A model generated the notes under the pieces. The model ran no database searches. It worked only from the letters and a program-made list of their open reading frames with translations, and was not told where the DNA came from. A stretch of 64,000 nt of DNA from Arthrobacter sp. Y81 (GTDB lineage: Bacteria > Actinomycetota > Actinomycetes > Actinomycetales > Micrococcaceae): the NCBI RefSeq assembly GCF_002929335.1, contig NZ_PJIL01000002.1:186001-250000 (forward strand), read 5' to 3'. Position 1 is the first letter of the stretch; each line of letters opens with the position of its first letter. This document shows positions 34,622 to 43,251 of this stretch, in pieces. Both the position numbers and the translations under genes were made by a program.

Positions 34622-35830
34622 TTAGGACCCCACCGCGTTGCGGCTGTCGACGAACGCGCGGACGCAGGCTTCGACATCGTCCGCGCTGTGCGCCGCGGAG
34701 AGCTGGACCCGGATCCGGGCGGCGCCCTTGGGCACCACCGGGTAGCTGAACGCAGTCACGAACACTCCGTGGTGGAGCATCCGGTCGGCCACCTTCGCGG
34801 CCATCACCGCGTCGCCGAACATCACCGGCACGATGGCGTGCTCGCCGTCGAGAAGCTCAAAGCCTTCCGCCGCCATCCGGCTCCGGAACTGCCCGGCGTT
34901 GGCGAAGAGCTTCGAACGCAGCTCGGCGGAGTTCTCCACCAGGTCCAAGGCCTTCAGAGTGGCGGCCACGATGGCCGGCGCGAGCGAGTTGGAGAACAGG
35001 TAGGGGCGTGCCTTCTGGCGGAGCATGGCCACCACTTCGGCACGGCCGGAGACGTAGCCGCCGGAGGCGCCGCCCAGGGCCTTGCCGAACGTGCCGGTAT
35101 AGATGTCCACCCGGTGGCTGACACCGGCGTGCTCAGGGGTGCCCGCGCCGGTGGAACCCATGAAGCCCACGGCGTGTGAGTCGTCCACCATCACCAGGGC
35201 ATCGTACTTTTCGGCCAGGTTGCAGATCGCTTCCAGCGGAGCCAGGTAGCCGTCCATGGAGAAGACGCCGTCCGTCACGATGATCTTCCGGCGGGCCGGC
35301 TTCTCCTGCGTGGTGGCCTCGATCAGTTTGGCTTCGAGGTCCGCCATGTCGCGGTTGGCGTAGCGGAACCGCTGGGCCTTGCAGAGCCGGATGCCGTCGA
35401 TGATCGACGCGTGGTTCAGGGCGTCGGAGATGATGGCATCCTCGGGACCGAAGAGGGACTCGAACACCCCCCCGTTGGCATCGAAGCAGCTGGAGAACAG
35501 GATGGTGTCCTCGGTGCCCAGGAATTTCGAGACACGCGCCTCCAGTGCCAGGTGCAGGTCCTGGGTGCCGCAGATGAAGCGCACGCTGGCCATGCCGAAG
35601 CCGCGATCGTCCATGGCTTCCTTCGCGGCGGCAATGATGTCCGGGTGGTCCGCGAGTCCCAGGTAGTTGTTGGCGCAGAAGTTCAGTACATTGGCGCCCG
35701 CCTCGCCGATCTGGCCGGCCGTGATGTGGCTGGCCTGCGGCGAGTCGATGTGGCGTTCGGTCTTGAACAGGCCTGCGGTGCGGATCTCGTCCAGCTCGTT
35801 CTGCAGCTGGTCCTTGATGGCTGAATACAT
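34622..35830 (-). CDS. kbl: Glycine C-acetyltransferase (2-amino-3-ketobutyrate CoA ligase)
   Basis: 402 residues, with GGAG before the ATG at 35830. A PLP enzyme that cleaves 2-amino-3-ketobutyrate with CoA to glycine and acetyl-CoA. Family signs are [20 protein letters not shown], the Asp-His pair in [15 protein letters not shown] and the PLP lysine in [19 protein letters not shown]. It follows tdh by 48 bases, so threonine is degraded to glycine and acetyl-CoA by this pair. Confidence 0.95.
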   Translation of the reverse strand: MYSAIKDQLQNELDEIRTAGLFKTERHIDSPQASHITAGQIGEAGANVLNFCANNYLGLADHPDIIAAAKEAMDDRGFGMASVRFICGTQDLHLALEARVSKFLGTEDTILFSSCFDANGGVFESLFGPEDAIISDALNHASIIDGIRLCKAQRFRYANRDMADLEAKLIEATTQEKPARRKIIVTDGVFSMDGYLAPLEAICNLAEKYDALVMVDDSHAVGFMGSTGAGTPEHAGVSHRVDIYTGTFGKALGGASGGYVSGRAEVVAMLRQKARPYLFSNSLAPAIVAATLKALDLVENSAELRSKLFANAGQFRSRMAAEGFELLDGEHAIVPVMFGDAVMAAKVADRMLHHGVFVTAFSYPVVPKGAARIRVQLSAAHSADDVEACVRAFVDSRNAVGS

Positions 35831-35878
35831 GAGGTGCGCTCCTCAGCGGAAGTGGAAGTGTGTAGGAAGTGGCGGGTG

Positions 35879-36925
35879 CTAGAAGACGGTCCAGTCGAGG
35901 ACCACTTTGCCGCCCACGCCGGCGCGGGCAACCTCGAAGCCCTTCTCCCAGTCCGTGGCGGGCAGGGTGTCCGTCACCACCGCCGAGATGTTGGCGTGCA
36001 GCACCGGGTTCGAGGACAGCATGGCGCTCATGGCGTACCAGGTTTCGAACATTTCGCGGCCGTAGATGCCCTTCATGGTCAGCATATGCGTGACCACCTT
36101 GCCCCAGTCGATGTCGATGGACTGGCTCGGCAGGCCAAGCATCGCGATCCGGCCGCCGTGGTTCATGTTGTCGATCATCTCCGGCAGGGCGGTGGGGTGC
36201 CCGGACATTTCCATGCCGATGTCGAAGCCCTCGCGCATGCCCAGTTCGCGCTGGGCATCCTTGACGCGCATCTTTGACACGTCGATGGCGAGGTCCACGC
36301 CAAGCTGGCGGGCCAGTGCCAGCCGCGGCGCCGAAACATCCGTGATGGCGATCTTCCGGGCGCCGGCGTGGCGGGCCACGGCAATGGCCATGAGTCCGAT
36401 GGGCCCGGCGCCGGTGATCAGCACGTCCTCGCCCACCAGCGGGAAGCTCAGGGCGGTGTGGACGGCGTTGCCGAACGGATCGAAGATGGCTCCGAGTTCG
36501 GGAGTGACCGAAGGGTCCTGATGGACCCAGACGTTGGTCTCGGGGATGACAACGTACTCGGCGAAAGCACCGTCACGCTGCACGCCGACGCTGACGGTGT
36601 GGATGCACATCTGCTTGCGCCCCGCACGGCAGTTCCGGCAGATGCCGCAGACGATGTGCCCTTCCCCGGAGACGCGGTCGCCCACTTTGACATCCATGAC
36701 GTCCTCGCCGGTTTCCACCACTTCGCCATAGAATTCGTGGCCGGCAATCAAAGGTGCCTGGATGATGCCCTCCGCCCACGCGTCCCAGGACTGGATATGG
36801 AGGTCGGTGCCGCAGATCCCGGTGGTCATCACGCGGATCTTCACGTCGCCGGGGCCGGTTTCCGGCTCGGGGCGGTCCACCAGCTCAAATCCGGCGTGTG
36901 CGCCGGCCTTGTACAGAGCCTTCAT
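35879..36925 (-). CDS. tdh: L-threonine 3-dehydrogenase
   Basis: 348 residues. A medium-chain zinc dehydrogenase that oxidises threonine to 2-amino-3-ketobutyrate with NAD. Catalytic zinc ligands are in [11 protein letters not shown] and [14 protein letters not shown]. The structural zinc cysteines are in [15 protein letters not shown], and the NAD site is [17 protein letters not shown]. First gene of the tdh-kbl-oxidase-hutI unit, divergent from the LysR-type regulator at 37046. Confidence 0.95.
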   Translation of the reverse strand: MKALYKAGAHAGFELVDRPEPETGPGDVKIRVMTTGICGTDLHIQSWDAWAEGIIQAPLIAGHEFYGEVVETGEDVMDVKVGDRVSGEGHIVCGICRNCRAGRKQMCIHTVSVGVQRDGAFAEYVVIPETNVWVHQDPSVTPELGAIFDPFGNAVHTALSFPLVGEDVLITGAGPIGLMAIAVARHAGARKIAITDVSAPRLALARQLGVDLAIDVSKMRVKDAQRELGMREGFDIGMEMSGHPTALPEMIDNMNHGGRIAMLGLPSQSIDIDWGKVVTHMLTMKGIYGREMFETWYAMSAMLSSNPVLHANISAVVTDTLPATDWEKGFEVARAGVGGKVVLDWTVF

Positions 36926-37015
36926 TGGCTTCCTTACTCTCGGTGTAGCGGGTGACTCCCTTCATTAGAACCACAAAGAAGCATTAGCACAACCGAATTT
37001 TTCTCAATCGACGAT

Positions 37016-37029
37016 TTAGAGATTTCTAA
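37016..37029. promoter_or_regulatory. Inverted repeat between tdh and the LysR-type gene
   Basis: TTAGA-GATT-TCTAA lies 16 bases before the regulator start and about 90 bases before tdh, in an A/T-rich stretch (36975-37035) that stands out from the GC-rich surroundings. It fits a LysR autoregulatory site, but it is short. Confidence 0.4.
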
Positions 37030-37045
37030 GCAATAGACTCGGTGG

Positions 37046-37954
37046 ATGGAAATCCATCAGCTCGAAATGCTTCGGGAACTCGGCGCCCTCGGCAGCGTCA
37101 AGGCGGTCGCCGAAACACTCCTGGTCACACCCTCCGCCGTATCCCAGCAGCTGGCTGCGCTGCAGCGCAGCGTCGAGGTGCCGCTGACCCGCAAGGAGGG
37201 CCGGAACCTGGTGCTTACCGAGGCCGGCCAGGCCCTGGCCGACGCCGGTGCCGCCGTCGTCAGCGCCATGGCGGACGCCCGGATGGCGATCGGCGCGTAC
37301 CACGGCTCCACGGTGGCCCCCGTGACGGTGAGCGGCTTCCACAGCGCCGGGCAGGCACTGTTCGCACCGCTGGCCCGGCTGCTGGACTCACCCGACAAAC
37401 CCCGGGTGCTGCTCTCGGACGAGGACGTGGCCCAGCAGGACTTCCCGGCGCTCACTGCGCGCTACGATCTGGTGCTGGCACACCGCATGGACCACAGCCC
37501 GCGCTGGCCGGAGGAGCGGGTGGCCGTCATCCCGCTGGCGCACGAGCCGCTGGACGTGGCGTTGTCCGCCGGGCACCGGCTGGCGGGCAAGGAAATCCTC
37601 ACGGCGCACGACGTCGTCGGCGAACCGTGGGTGACCAGCCACACCGGCTACTCCCCCGCGGATGTGCTGTCCGCCGTCGCGGCCGTGTCCAGCAGGGAAC
37701 TGAACATTGTCCACCGGATCAACGACTACTCCACCGTGGCGGGACTGGTGGCAACCGGCAGCGTCATCGGGCTGCTGCCGCGGCATACCGCACGGCCGGT
37801 GCTGAATCCGGAGATTGTCCTGCGGCCGCTGCAGGGCATCAGCACCCGCCGTCGCATCGACATCCTGGCCCGCCCGGAAAACCTCAAGCGGACCTCGGTG
37901 ATGATGGTCTGCGAGGCCCTGGAGGACATCATGGCCGGCCTGGTATCCCCTTAA
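37046..37954 (+). CDS. LysR-type transcriptional regulator, divergent from tdh
   Basis: 302 residues. The N-terminal helix-turn-helix is GSVKAVAETLLVTPSAVSQQ (16-35), with a long linker helix and a LysR substrate domain from about residue 90. Divergent orientation and the repeat at 37016-37029 suggest that it controls the tdh-kbl-oxidase-hutI genes, possibly in response to an amino acid such as threonine. It is convergent with gatB, with a strong hairpin between. Confidence 0.88.
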   Translation: MEIHQLEMLRELGALGSVKAVAETLLVTPSAVSQQLAALQRSVEVPLTRKEGRNLVLTEAGQALADAGAAVVSAMADARMAIGAYHGSTVAPVTVSGFHSAGQALFAPLARLLDSPDKPRVLLSDEDVAQQDFPALTARYDLVLAHRMDHSPRWPEERVAVIPLAHEPLDVALSAGHRLAGKEILTAHDVVGEPWVTSHTGYSPADVLSAVAAVSSRELNIVHRINDYSTVAGLVATGSVIGLLPRHTARPVLNPEIVLRPLQGISTRRRIDILARPENLKRTSVMMVCEALEDIMAGLVSP

Positions 37955-38022
37955 CCCAGCTGGGTCGCAGTAGATGTCGTTATGAACGTTCTAAACGACA
38001 ATAACTGCGACCCAGTTGGGTT
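37953..38022. terminator. Long intergenic hairpin between the LysR gene and gatB
   Basis: The outer arms are 19 bases (AACCCAGCTGGGTCGCAGT at 37953-37971 with ACTGCGACCCAGTTGGGTT at 38004-38022, one G-T step). Inner arms TGTCGTT and AACGACA follow, and the loop contains the palindrome GAACGTTC. The first two bases belong to the LysR stop codon. Convergent genes on both sides make a two-way terminator likely; only TTAAAA follows, so there is no classical U-tract. Confidence 0.7.
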
Positions 38023-38034
38023 AAAACGGGAGAC

Positions 38035-39543
38035 TTAGCCTTCGACGCCGAGCCTCTGCAGGATCAGCTCCTTGACGCGGCCAGCGTCGGCCTGCCCGCG
38101 GGTGGCCTTCATAACGCCGCCCACGATCGCGCCGATGGCCTGCAGCTTGCCGGCGCGGATCTTGTCCGCGACGTCGGGCTGCGCGGCAAGTGCCGCGTCG
38201 ATGGCTTCCAGCAGGGGGCCGTCGTCGGAGACCACGGCCAGGCCGCGCTTCTCCACAATCTCCGCCGGGGTGCCTTCGCCGGCGAGGACGCCGTCGAGGA
38301 CTTCGGCGGCCATCTTGTTGTTGATCTTGCCGGCTTCGACCATCTTGTTCAGTTCCACGATGGTTTCGGGCTTGACGCCCAGCTGGCCGGGGTCGACGTC
38401 CGCGTTCTTGGCGCGGCCGACGATCTCGCCCATCCACCACTTGCGGGCCACCGTGGCGGCGGCACCGGCGGCGATGGTTTCCTCGATCTCGTCCATCACA
38501 CCGGCGTTGACCACGTCGCGGAATTCCAGGTCCGAATAGCCCCAGTCGGCCTGCAGGCGCTTACGGCGGTCGGCAGGCGGCTCGGGCAGCGTGGCACGCA
38601 GTTCCTCGACCCATTCGCGGGAAGCGACGATCGGCACGAGGTCCGGTTCCGGGAAGTAGCGGTAGTCGTCGGCGTCGGACTTGGCCCGGCCCGACGTCGT
38701 CGATCGGGTGTCCTCGTGCCAGTGGCGCGTTTCCTGGATGACCGGCTCGCCGGAGTCCAGGACGGCGGCGTGCCGCTGGATCTCGTAGCGGACGGCGTGT
38801 TCGACGGCGCGCAGCGAGTTGACGTTCTTGGTTTCCGAGCGGATGCCGAAGCGTTCGCGGCCGTGCGGGCGCAGCGATACGTTGGCGTCGCAGCGGACGT
38901 TGCCGCGTTCCATCTTCGCGTCCGAGACGCCAAGGTTCTTCACGATCTCGCGCACCGCGGCCACGTAGGCCTTGGCCAGTTCCGGGGCGCGGCTGCCGGC
39001 GCCCTGGATCGGCTTGGTGACGATTTCCACCAGCGGGACACCGGACCGGTTGTAGTCCACCAGCGAGTAGTCGGCACCCTGGATGCGGCCTGCGGAACCG
39101 CCCATGTGCGTCAGCTTGCCGGCGTCCTCTTCCATGTGGGCGCGCTCGATTTCGACGCGGAACACGGTACCGTCCGACAGTTCGATGTCCAGGTAGCCGT
39201 CGTACGCGATGGGTTCGTCGTACTGGGAGGTCTGGAAGTTCTTCGGGGTGTCCGGGTAGAAGTAGTTCTTCCGGGCAAAGCGGCAGGTCTCGGCGATCGT
39301 GCAGTTCAGCGCGAGGCCGATCTTGATGGAGGACTCGATCGCCGTCCTGTTCACCACGGGCAGCACGCCCGGCATGCCCAGGTCCACCTCGTTGACGTTC
39401 GTGTTCGGCTCGTCGCCGAAGACGTTCGGGGCGGAGGAGAACATCTTGGTCTTGGTGTTGAGTTCCACGTGGACCTCGAACCCCAGGACGGGATCGTACT
39501 TCTCCATGGCCTCTTCGAAGCTCAGGGTTGCGTCAACGCTCAT
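38035..39543 (-). CDS. gatB: Asp-tRNA(Asn)/Glu-tRNA(Gln) amidotransferase subunit B
   Basis: 502 residues from ATG at 39543. GatB carries the kinase-like site that activates the acyl-tRNA and binds tRNA. Family segments are PVLGFEVHVELNTKTKMFSS, PGVLPVVNRTAI, FARKNYFYPDTPKNFQTSQ and MERGNVRCDANVSLRP. The YqeY-like tail ends with VMKATRGQADAGRVKELI. It overlaps the gatA stop by one base (TAATG), so the two are translationally coupled. Confidence 0.97.
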   Translation of the reverse strand: MSVDATLSFEEAMEKYDPVLGFEVHVELNTKTKMFSSAPNVFGDEPNTNVNEVDLGMPGVLPVVNRTAIESSIKIGLALNCTIAETCRFARKNYFYPDTPKNFQTSQYDEPIAYDGYLDIELSDGTVFRVEIERAHMEEDAGKLTHMGGSAGRIQGADYSLVDYNRSGVPLVEIVTKPIQGAGSRAPELAKAYVAAVREIVKNLGVSDAKMERGNVRCDANVSLRPHGRERFGIRSETKNVNSLRAVEHAVRYEIQRHAAVLDSGEPVIQETRHWHEDTRSTTSGRAKSDADDYRYFPEPDLVPIVASREWVEELRATLPEPPADRRKRLQADWGYSDLEFRDVVNAGVMDEIEETIAAGAAATVARKWWMGEIVGRAKNADVDPGQLGVKPETIVELNKMVEAGKINNKMAAEVLDGVLAGEGTPAEIVEKRGLAVVSDDGPLLEAIDAALAAQPDVADKIRAGKLQAIGAIVGGVMKATRGQADAGRVKELILQRLGVEG

Positions 39544-41159
39544 TATTTTGCCTCCTGGGCTTCGACAAGGCTCTCGACAGGCCCTGCCACCGAGGTGGCC
39601 AGAGCCGGGGCCTGGGCCAGGAGCGGTCCGCCCCATTTGGCCTCGAGCAGGGATTCAAGGACAGCGCCCACGCGGTACAGGCGTGCATCCTGGCGGGCCG
39701 GAGCCAGGAGCTGGATGCCGACCGGCAGACCGTCCTCATCCGCCAGGCCGCCCGGCAGGGACAGGCCCGGAACGCCGGCCATGTTGGCCGGAATCGTGGC
39801 GACGTCGTTGAGGTACATGGCCAGGGGGTCGTTCAGCTTCTCGCCCAGCTTGAAGGCCGTAGTGGGGGCCGTCGGGGAAATCAGCACGTCGGCCTGGGTG
39901 AACGCGGCCTCGAAGTCACGCTGGATCAGCGTGCGGACCTTCTGGGCCGAGCCGTAGTAGGCGTCGTAGTAGCCGGCGCTGAGCGCGTAGGTGCCCAGGA
40001 TGATGCGGCGCTTCACTTCGTCGCCGAAGCCCGCGGCGCGGGTGGCACCCATGACGCGTTCGATGGTGAGCGGCGCATCCTTGGGAAGGACCCGCAGGCC
40101 GTACCGCACGCCGTCGAACTTGGCCAGGTTGGAGGAAGCCTCCGAGGGCATGATCAGGTAGTAGGCGCCCAGCGCGTACTTGAAGTTGGGGCAGGACACC
40201 TCAACGATTTCCGCACCGGCCTGCTTGAGCAGCTCCAGCGATTCGTTGAAGCGGTTCTCGACGCCGGCCTGGTAGCCCTCGCCGTGGAGTTCCTTGATGA
40301 TGCCGATCTTCATGCCGTCCACGTTGCCCAGCCGTGCGGCCGCAACGAGGTCCTCCAGGGGGTCCGGCAGGGACGTGGAGTCATAGGGGTCGTGGCCGCC
40401 GATGACCTGGTGCAGGAGGGCCGAGTCCAAAACCGTGCGGGAGACGGGGCCGATCTGGTCCAGCGACGAGGCCATCGCAATGGCGCCGTAGCGGGAAACG
40501 CTGCCGTAGGTGGGCTTGACGCCCACGGTGCCGGTGACGGCGCCGGGCTGGCGGATGGATCCGCCGGTGTCCGTGCCCAGGGCAAGGGGCGCTTCGAAGG
40601 CGGCGACGGCGGCAGCCGAGCCGCCGCCGGAGCCGCCCGGGATCCGGTCCAGGTCCCACGGGTTGCGGGTGGGGCCGTAGGCCGAGTGCTCCGTGGAGGA
40701 GCCCATGGCGAATTCGTCCAGGTTGGTCTTGCCCAGGATGGGCATCTTGGCGTCGCGCAGGCGCTTGACCACCGTGGCGTCGTACGGGCTGTGCCAGCCT
40801 TCGAGGATCTTGGAGCCGGCCGTGGTGGGCTGGCCGATGGTGACGATGAGGTCCTTGACGGCGATGGGAACGCCGGCGAGTTCATGGAGTTCCGCGGCCG
40901 CGGCGCCGCCTGCGGCGCGGATGGCGTCCACCTCCGCGGCGACGGCGAGCGCCTCCTCGGTGTTGACGTGCAGGAAGGCGTGCACGCCGCGCGGGCCGCC
41001 GTCGACCGCTGCGATGCGGTCCAGGTAGGCCTGGGTGACCTCAACGGAGGTGACCTCGCCGGCTGCGAGCTTCTGGGCAAGCCGGGCCGCTGAGAGGCGG
41101 ATCAGGGCTGTGCCGTCGGAGCCTGCGCCGTTGGAGTCGGTGCTGTTCAGTTCAGTCAT
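39543..41159 (-). CDS. gatA: Asp-tRNA(Asn)/Glu-tRNA(Gln) amidotransferase subunit A
   Basis: 538 residues. GatA is the glutaminase of the complex. The Ser-cisSer-Lys triad lies in [10 protein letters not shown] (Lys), [20 protein letters not shown] and [17 protein letters not shown]. It is slightly longer than the usual 490-500 residues through an extended N-terminus ([16 protein letters not shown]) and a C-terminal tail. It sits between gatC (3 bases) and gatB (1-base overlap). Confidence 0.97.
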   Translation of the reverse strand: MTELNSTDSNGAGSDGTALIRLSAARLAQKLAAGEVTSVEVTQAYLDRIAAVDGGPRGVHAFLHVNTEEALAVAAEVDAIRAAGGAAAAELHELAGVPIAVKDLIVTIGQPTTAGSKILEGWHSPYDATVVKRLRDAKMPILGKTNLDEFAMGSSTEHSAYGPTRNPWDLDRIPGGSGGGSAAAVAAFEAPLALGTDTGGSIRQPGAVTGTVGVKPTYGSVSRYGAIAMASSLDQIGPVSRTVLDSALLHQVIGGHDPYDSTSLPDPLEDLVAAARLGNVDGMKIGIIKELHGEGYQAGVENRFNESLELLKQAGAEIVEVSCPNFKYALGAYYLIMPSEASSNLAKFDGVRYGLRVLPKDAPLTIERVMGATRAAGFGDEVKRRIILGTYALSAGYYDAYYGSAQKVRTLIQRDFEAAFTQADVLISPTAPTTAFKLGEKLNDPLAMYLNDVATIPANMAGVPGLSLPGGLADEDGLPVGIQLLAPARQDARLYRVGAVLESLLEAKWGGPLLAQAPALATSVAGPVESLVEAQEAK

Positions 41160-41162
41160 TTA

Positions 41163-41459
41163 TCAGTCCTCATCCAGGATGGCCGGAACCTTGAAGCGGC
41201 CCTCGTATGCGTCGGGTGCACCGCTCAGGGACTGCTCGGCTGTGAAGGTGTGGCCCACAACGTCCTCGCGGAACACATTCGTCAGCGGGATCGGGTGGGA
41301 CGTGGCCGGGACATCATCACCGGCGGCTTCACTTACGGACTTCACTGAATCGACGATGACGGCCAGTTCGCCGGCCATCCGGTCCAGCTCTTCAGCACTC
41401 ATCTCGATGTGCGCGAGACGCGCGAGATGCGCGACGTCGTCGCGGTTGATCGCAGCCAT
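41163..41459 (-). CDS. gatC: Asp-tRNA(Asn)/Glu-tRNA(Gln) amidotransferase subunit C
   Basis: 98 residues from ATG at 41459, preceded by GGGGAG. GatC wraps around GatA and stabilises it against GatB. The start INRDDVAHLARLAHIEMSAE and the C-terminal FREDVVGHTFTAEQSL are typical. First gene of gatC-gatA-gatB; the 128 bases upstream reach the stop of the CitMHS transporter. Confidence 0.95.
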   Translation of the reverse strand: MAAINRDDVAHLARLAHIEMSAEELDRMAGELAVIVDSVKSVSEAAGDDVPATSHPIPLTNVFREDVVGHTFTAEQSLSGAPDAYEGRFKVPAILDED

Positions 41460-41587
41460 GGATCTCCCCTGCAATGTAGTTTTGGTTTCCCCAATAGTCT
41501 ACGTTGCAACAGTGTGCCCGCCTGACGACCCCCAGCGGGCGTCAGACGGGCAACACCGGCCCACGGCTAGCCGCAGGCAGCTTTACC

Positions 41588-43084
41588 CTAGCCGATCCCG
41601 ATGGCTCCCGTCAGCACTCCGACACCCAGCATGACGAGCGAGATGACGGCGGTGCGCCACAGCACCTTCTTGTGGTGGTCGCCGAGGTCCACCTTGGCGA
41701 GTGACACGAGCAGCAGGATGGCCGGAACCAGCGGGCTCTGCAGGTGGAACGGCTGGCCGGTGATGGAGGCCCGCGCCATGTCGGCGGCGCTGACGCCGTA
41801 GTGGGCAGCGGTTTCGCTCAGTACGGGGAGGACACCGAAGTAGAAGGCATCGTTGCTCATGAAGAACGTCATGGGGATGCTGAGGACGCCGGTGATGATG
41901 GCCATGAACGGGCCCATGCTGGTGGGGATGATCTGGACGAGCCAGGCGGACATGGCCTCGACCATGCCGGTGCCTTTCAGGACGCCGGTGAGGACGGCTG
42001 CGGCCATGACCATGCTGACCACGGCCACAATGGACGGGGCGTGGGCGATGAGCTGGGCACCCTGGTCCTTGACCTTGGGGAAGTTGACCAGCAGGGCGAT
42101 GGCGGAGCCCACCATAAAGACGAACGGCAGCGGCACCAGGTCGGCCACGAGCATGACCATGACGGCGACGGTCAGGCCCAGGTTGAACCAGAACAGCTTC
42201 GGGCGCAGGGTCTTGCGGTTCGGGTCCAGGGCGGTGTCCGCCATGGCGGAGTCGTGGTCGTCCACGAGGGATTCGGTGCGCTCGAGCACGGCAACGGAGG
42301 AGCCGGCCGGTGAGTGGCCGGCGGGGCCGTCCGTTGCGGGAACAGGTGCGGTGCCGCTGCCGGAACCGCGGCGGGAGTTGCCGCCGGCGCTGCCGGACGT
42401 GCCGCCGTCGAACGGTTCTGCGGAGAACGCTTCTGCCGAATCCGGGACACCCCAGATTTCCGGTGCGGTGGCGCGGAGGCGGTTGCGTTCCTGCAGGCCC
42501 AGCAGCCAGGCGAAGACGAAGACCACAACGAGGCCGGCGATCAGCGACGGGACCATCGGGACGAAGACGTCGTTGACATCGATCTTCAGTGCGGTGGCGG
42601 CGCGGGCGGTGGGGCCGCCCCACGGCAGGATGTTCATGGTGCCGTTGGCAAGGCCGGCCACGCAGGTCAGGACGACGGGGCTCATCTTCAGGCGCAGGTA
42701 GACAGGCAGCATGGCGGCCGTGGTGAGGATGAAGGTGGTGGAGCCGTCGCCGTCCAGGGACACTGCGGCGGCCAGGATGGCGGTGCCCAGCACCACCTTG
42801 GCCGGGTCATTGCCCAGCTTGCGGAGGATGAACCGCACCAGCGGGTCGAACAGCCCGACGTCGATCATCAGGCCGAAGTAGATGATGGCGAACATCAGCA
42901 GGGCTGCGGTTGAGGTCATGGACTTCATCGAGTCCAGCACCATGTCCCCGATGCCCAGTCCCGCCCCGGCGAACAGCCCGAAAACGGTGGGGACGATGAT
43001 CAGCGCCAGCACTGGCGTCAACTTCTTCGTCATGATCAGCACCATGAATACCGCGATCATGGCGAATCCAAGTAATACCAGCAC
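41588..43084 (-). CDS. CitMHS-family citrate/divalent-cation transporter
   Basis: 498 residues from GTG at 43084 with AAAGGAG upstream. About 12 hydrophobic segments in two halves. Family segments are FAIIYFGLMIDVGLFDPLVR, SLDGDGSTTFILTTAAMLPV and LPWGGPTARAATALKI. A 90-residue hydrophilic Gly/Ser-rich loop sits in the middle (about 205-290). It imports citrate complexed with a divalent metal. It is divergent from a CitA/CitB-type two-component system that is its likely regulator. Confidence 0.93.
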   Translation of the reverse strand: MLVLLGFAMIAVFMVLIMTKKLTPVLALIIVPTVFGLFAGAGLGIGDMVLDSMKSMTSTAALLMFAIIYFGLMIDVGLFDPLVRFILRKLGNDPAKVVLGTAILAAAVSLDGDGSTTFILTTAAMLPVYLRLKMSPVVLTCVAGLANGTMNILPWGGPTARAATALKIDVNDVFVPMVPSLIAGLVVVFVFAWLLGLQERNRLRATAPEIWGVPDSAEAFSAEPFDGGTSGSAGGNSRRGSGSGTAPVPATDGPAGHSPAGSSVAVLERTESLVDDHDSAMADTALDPNRKTLRPKLFWFNLGLTVAVMVMLVADLVPLPFVFMVGSAIALLVNFPKVKDQGAQLIAHAPSIVAVVSMVMAAAVLTGVLKGTGMVEAMSAWLVQIIPTSMGPFMAIITGVLSIPMTFFMSNDAFYFGVLPVLSETAAHYGVSAADMARASITGQPFHLQSPLVPAILLLVSLAKVDLGDHHKKVLWRTAVISLVMLGVGVLTGAIGIG

Positions 43085-43168
43085 GGCCGGCTCCTTTGTC
43101 AGTCAGTGGCACCACTCCGGTGTGATGCGCACTACAGACGTTAGAGTGGCCCGCGTCACGGCAGTGCC

Positions 43169-43224
43169 TTTGGCTCAATTGATTGGCATACTGCTTATTG
43201 GGAGCATTTTGCTCATTTAGCTCA
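43169..43224. promoter_or_regulatory. Repeated TTTNGCTCA boxes between citM-like gene and its two-component system
   Basis: TTTGGCTCA at 43169-43177, TTTTGCTCA at 43207-43215 and TTTAGCTCA at 43216-43224. The last two are head-to-tail with a 9-base period. A small palindrome GAGCATTTTGCTC (43202-43214) overlaps the second. They are candidate binding sites for the response regulator encoded at 45005-45667. Confidence 0.45.
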
Positions 43225-43251
43225 GCAGGCCAAAACCCCGTCAGGAGGGCA

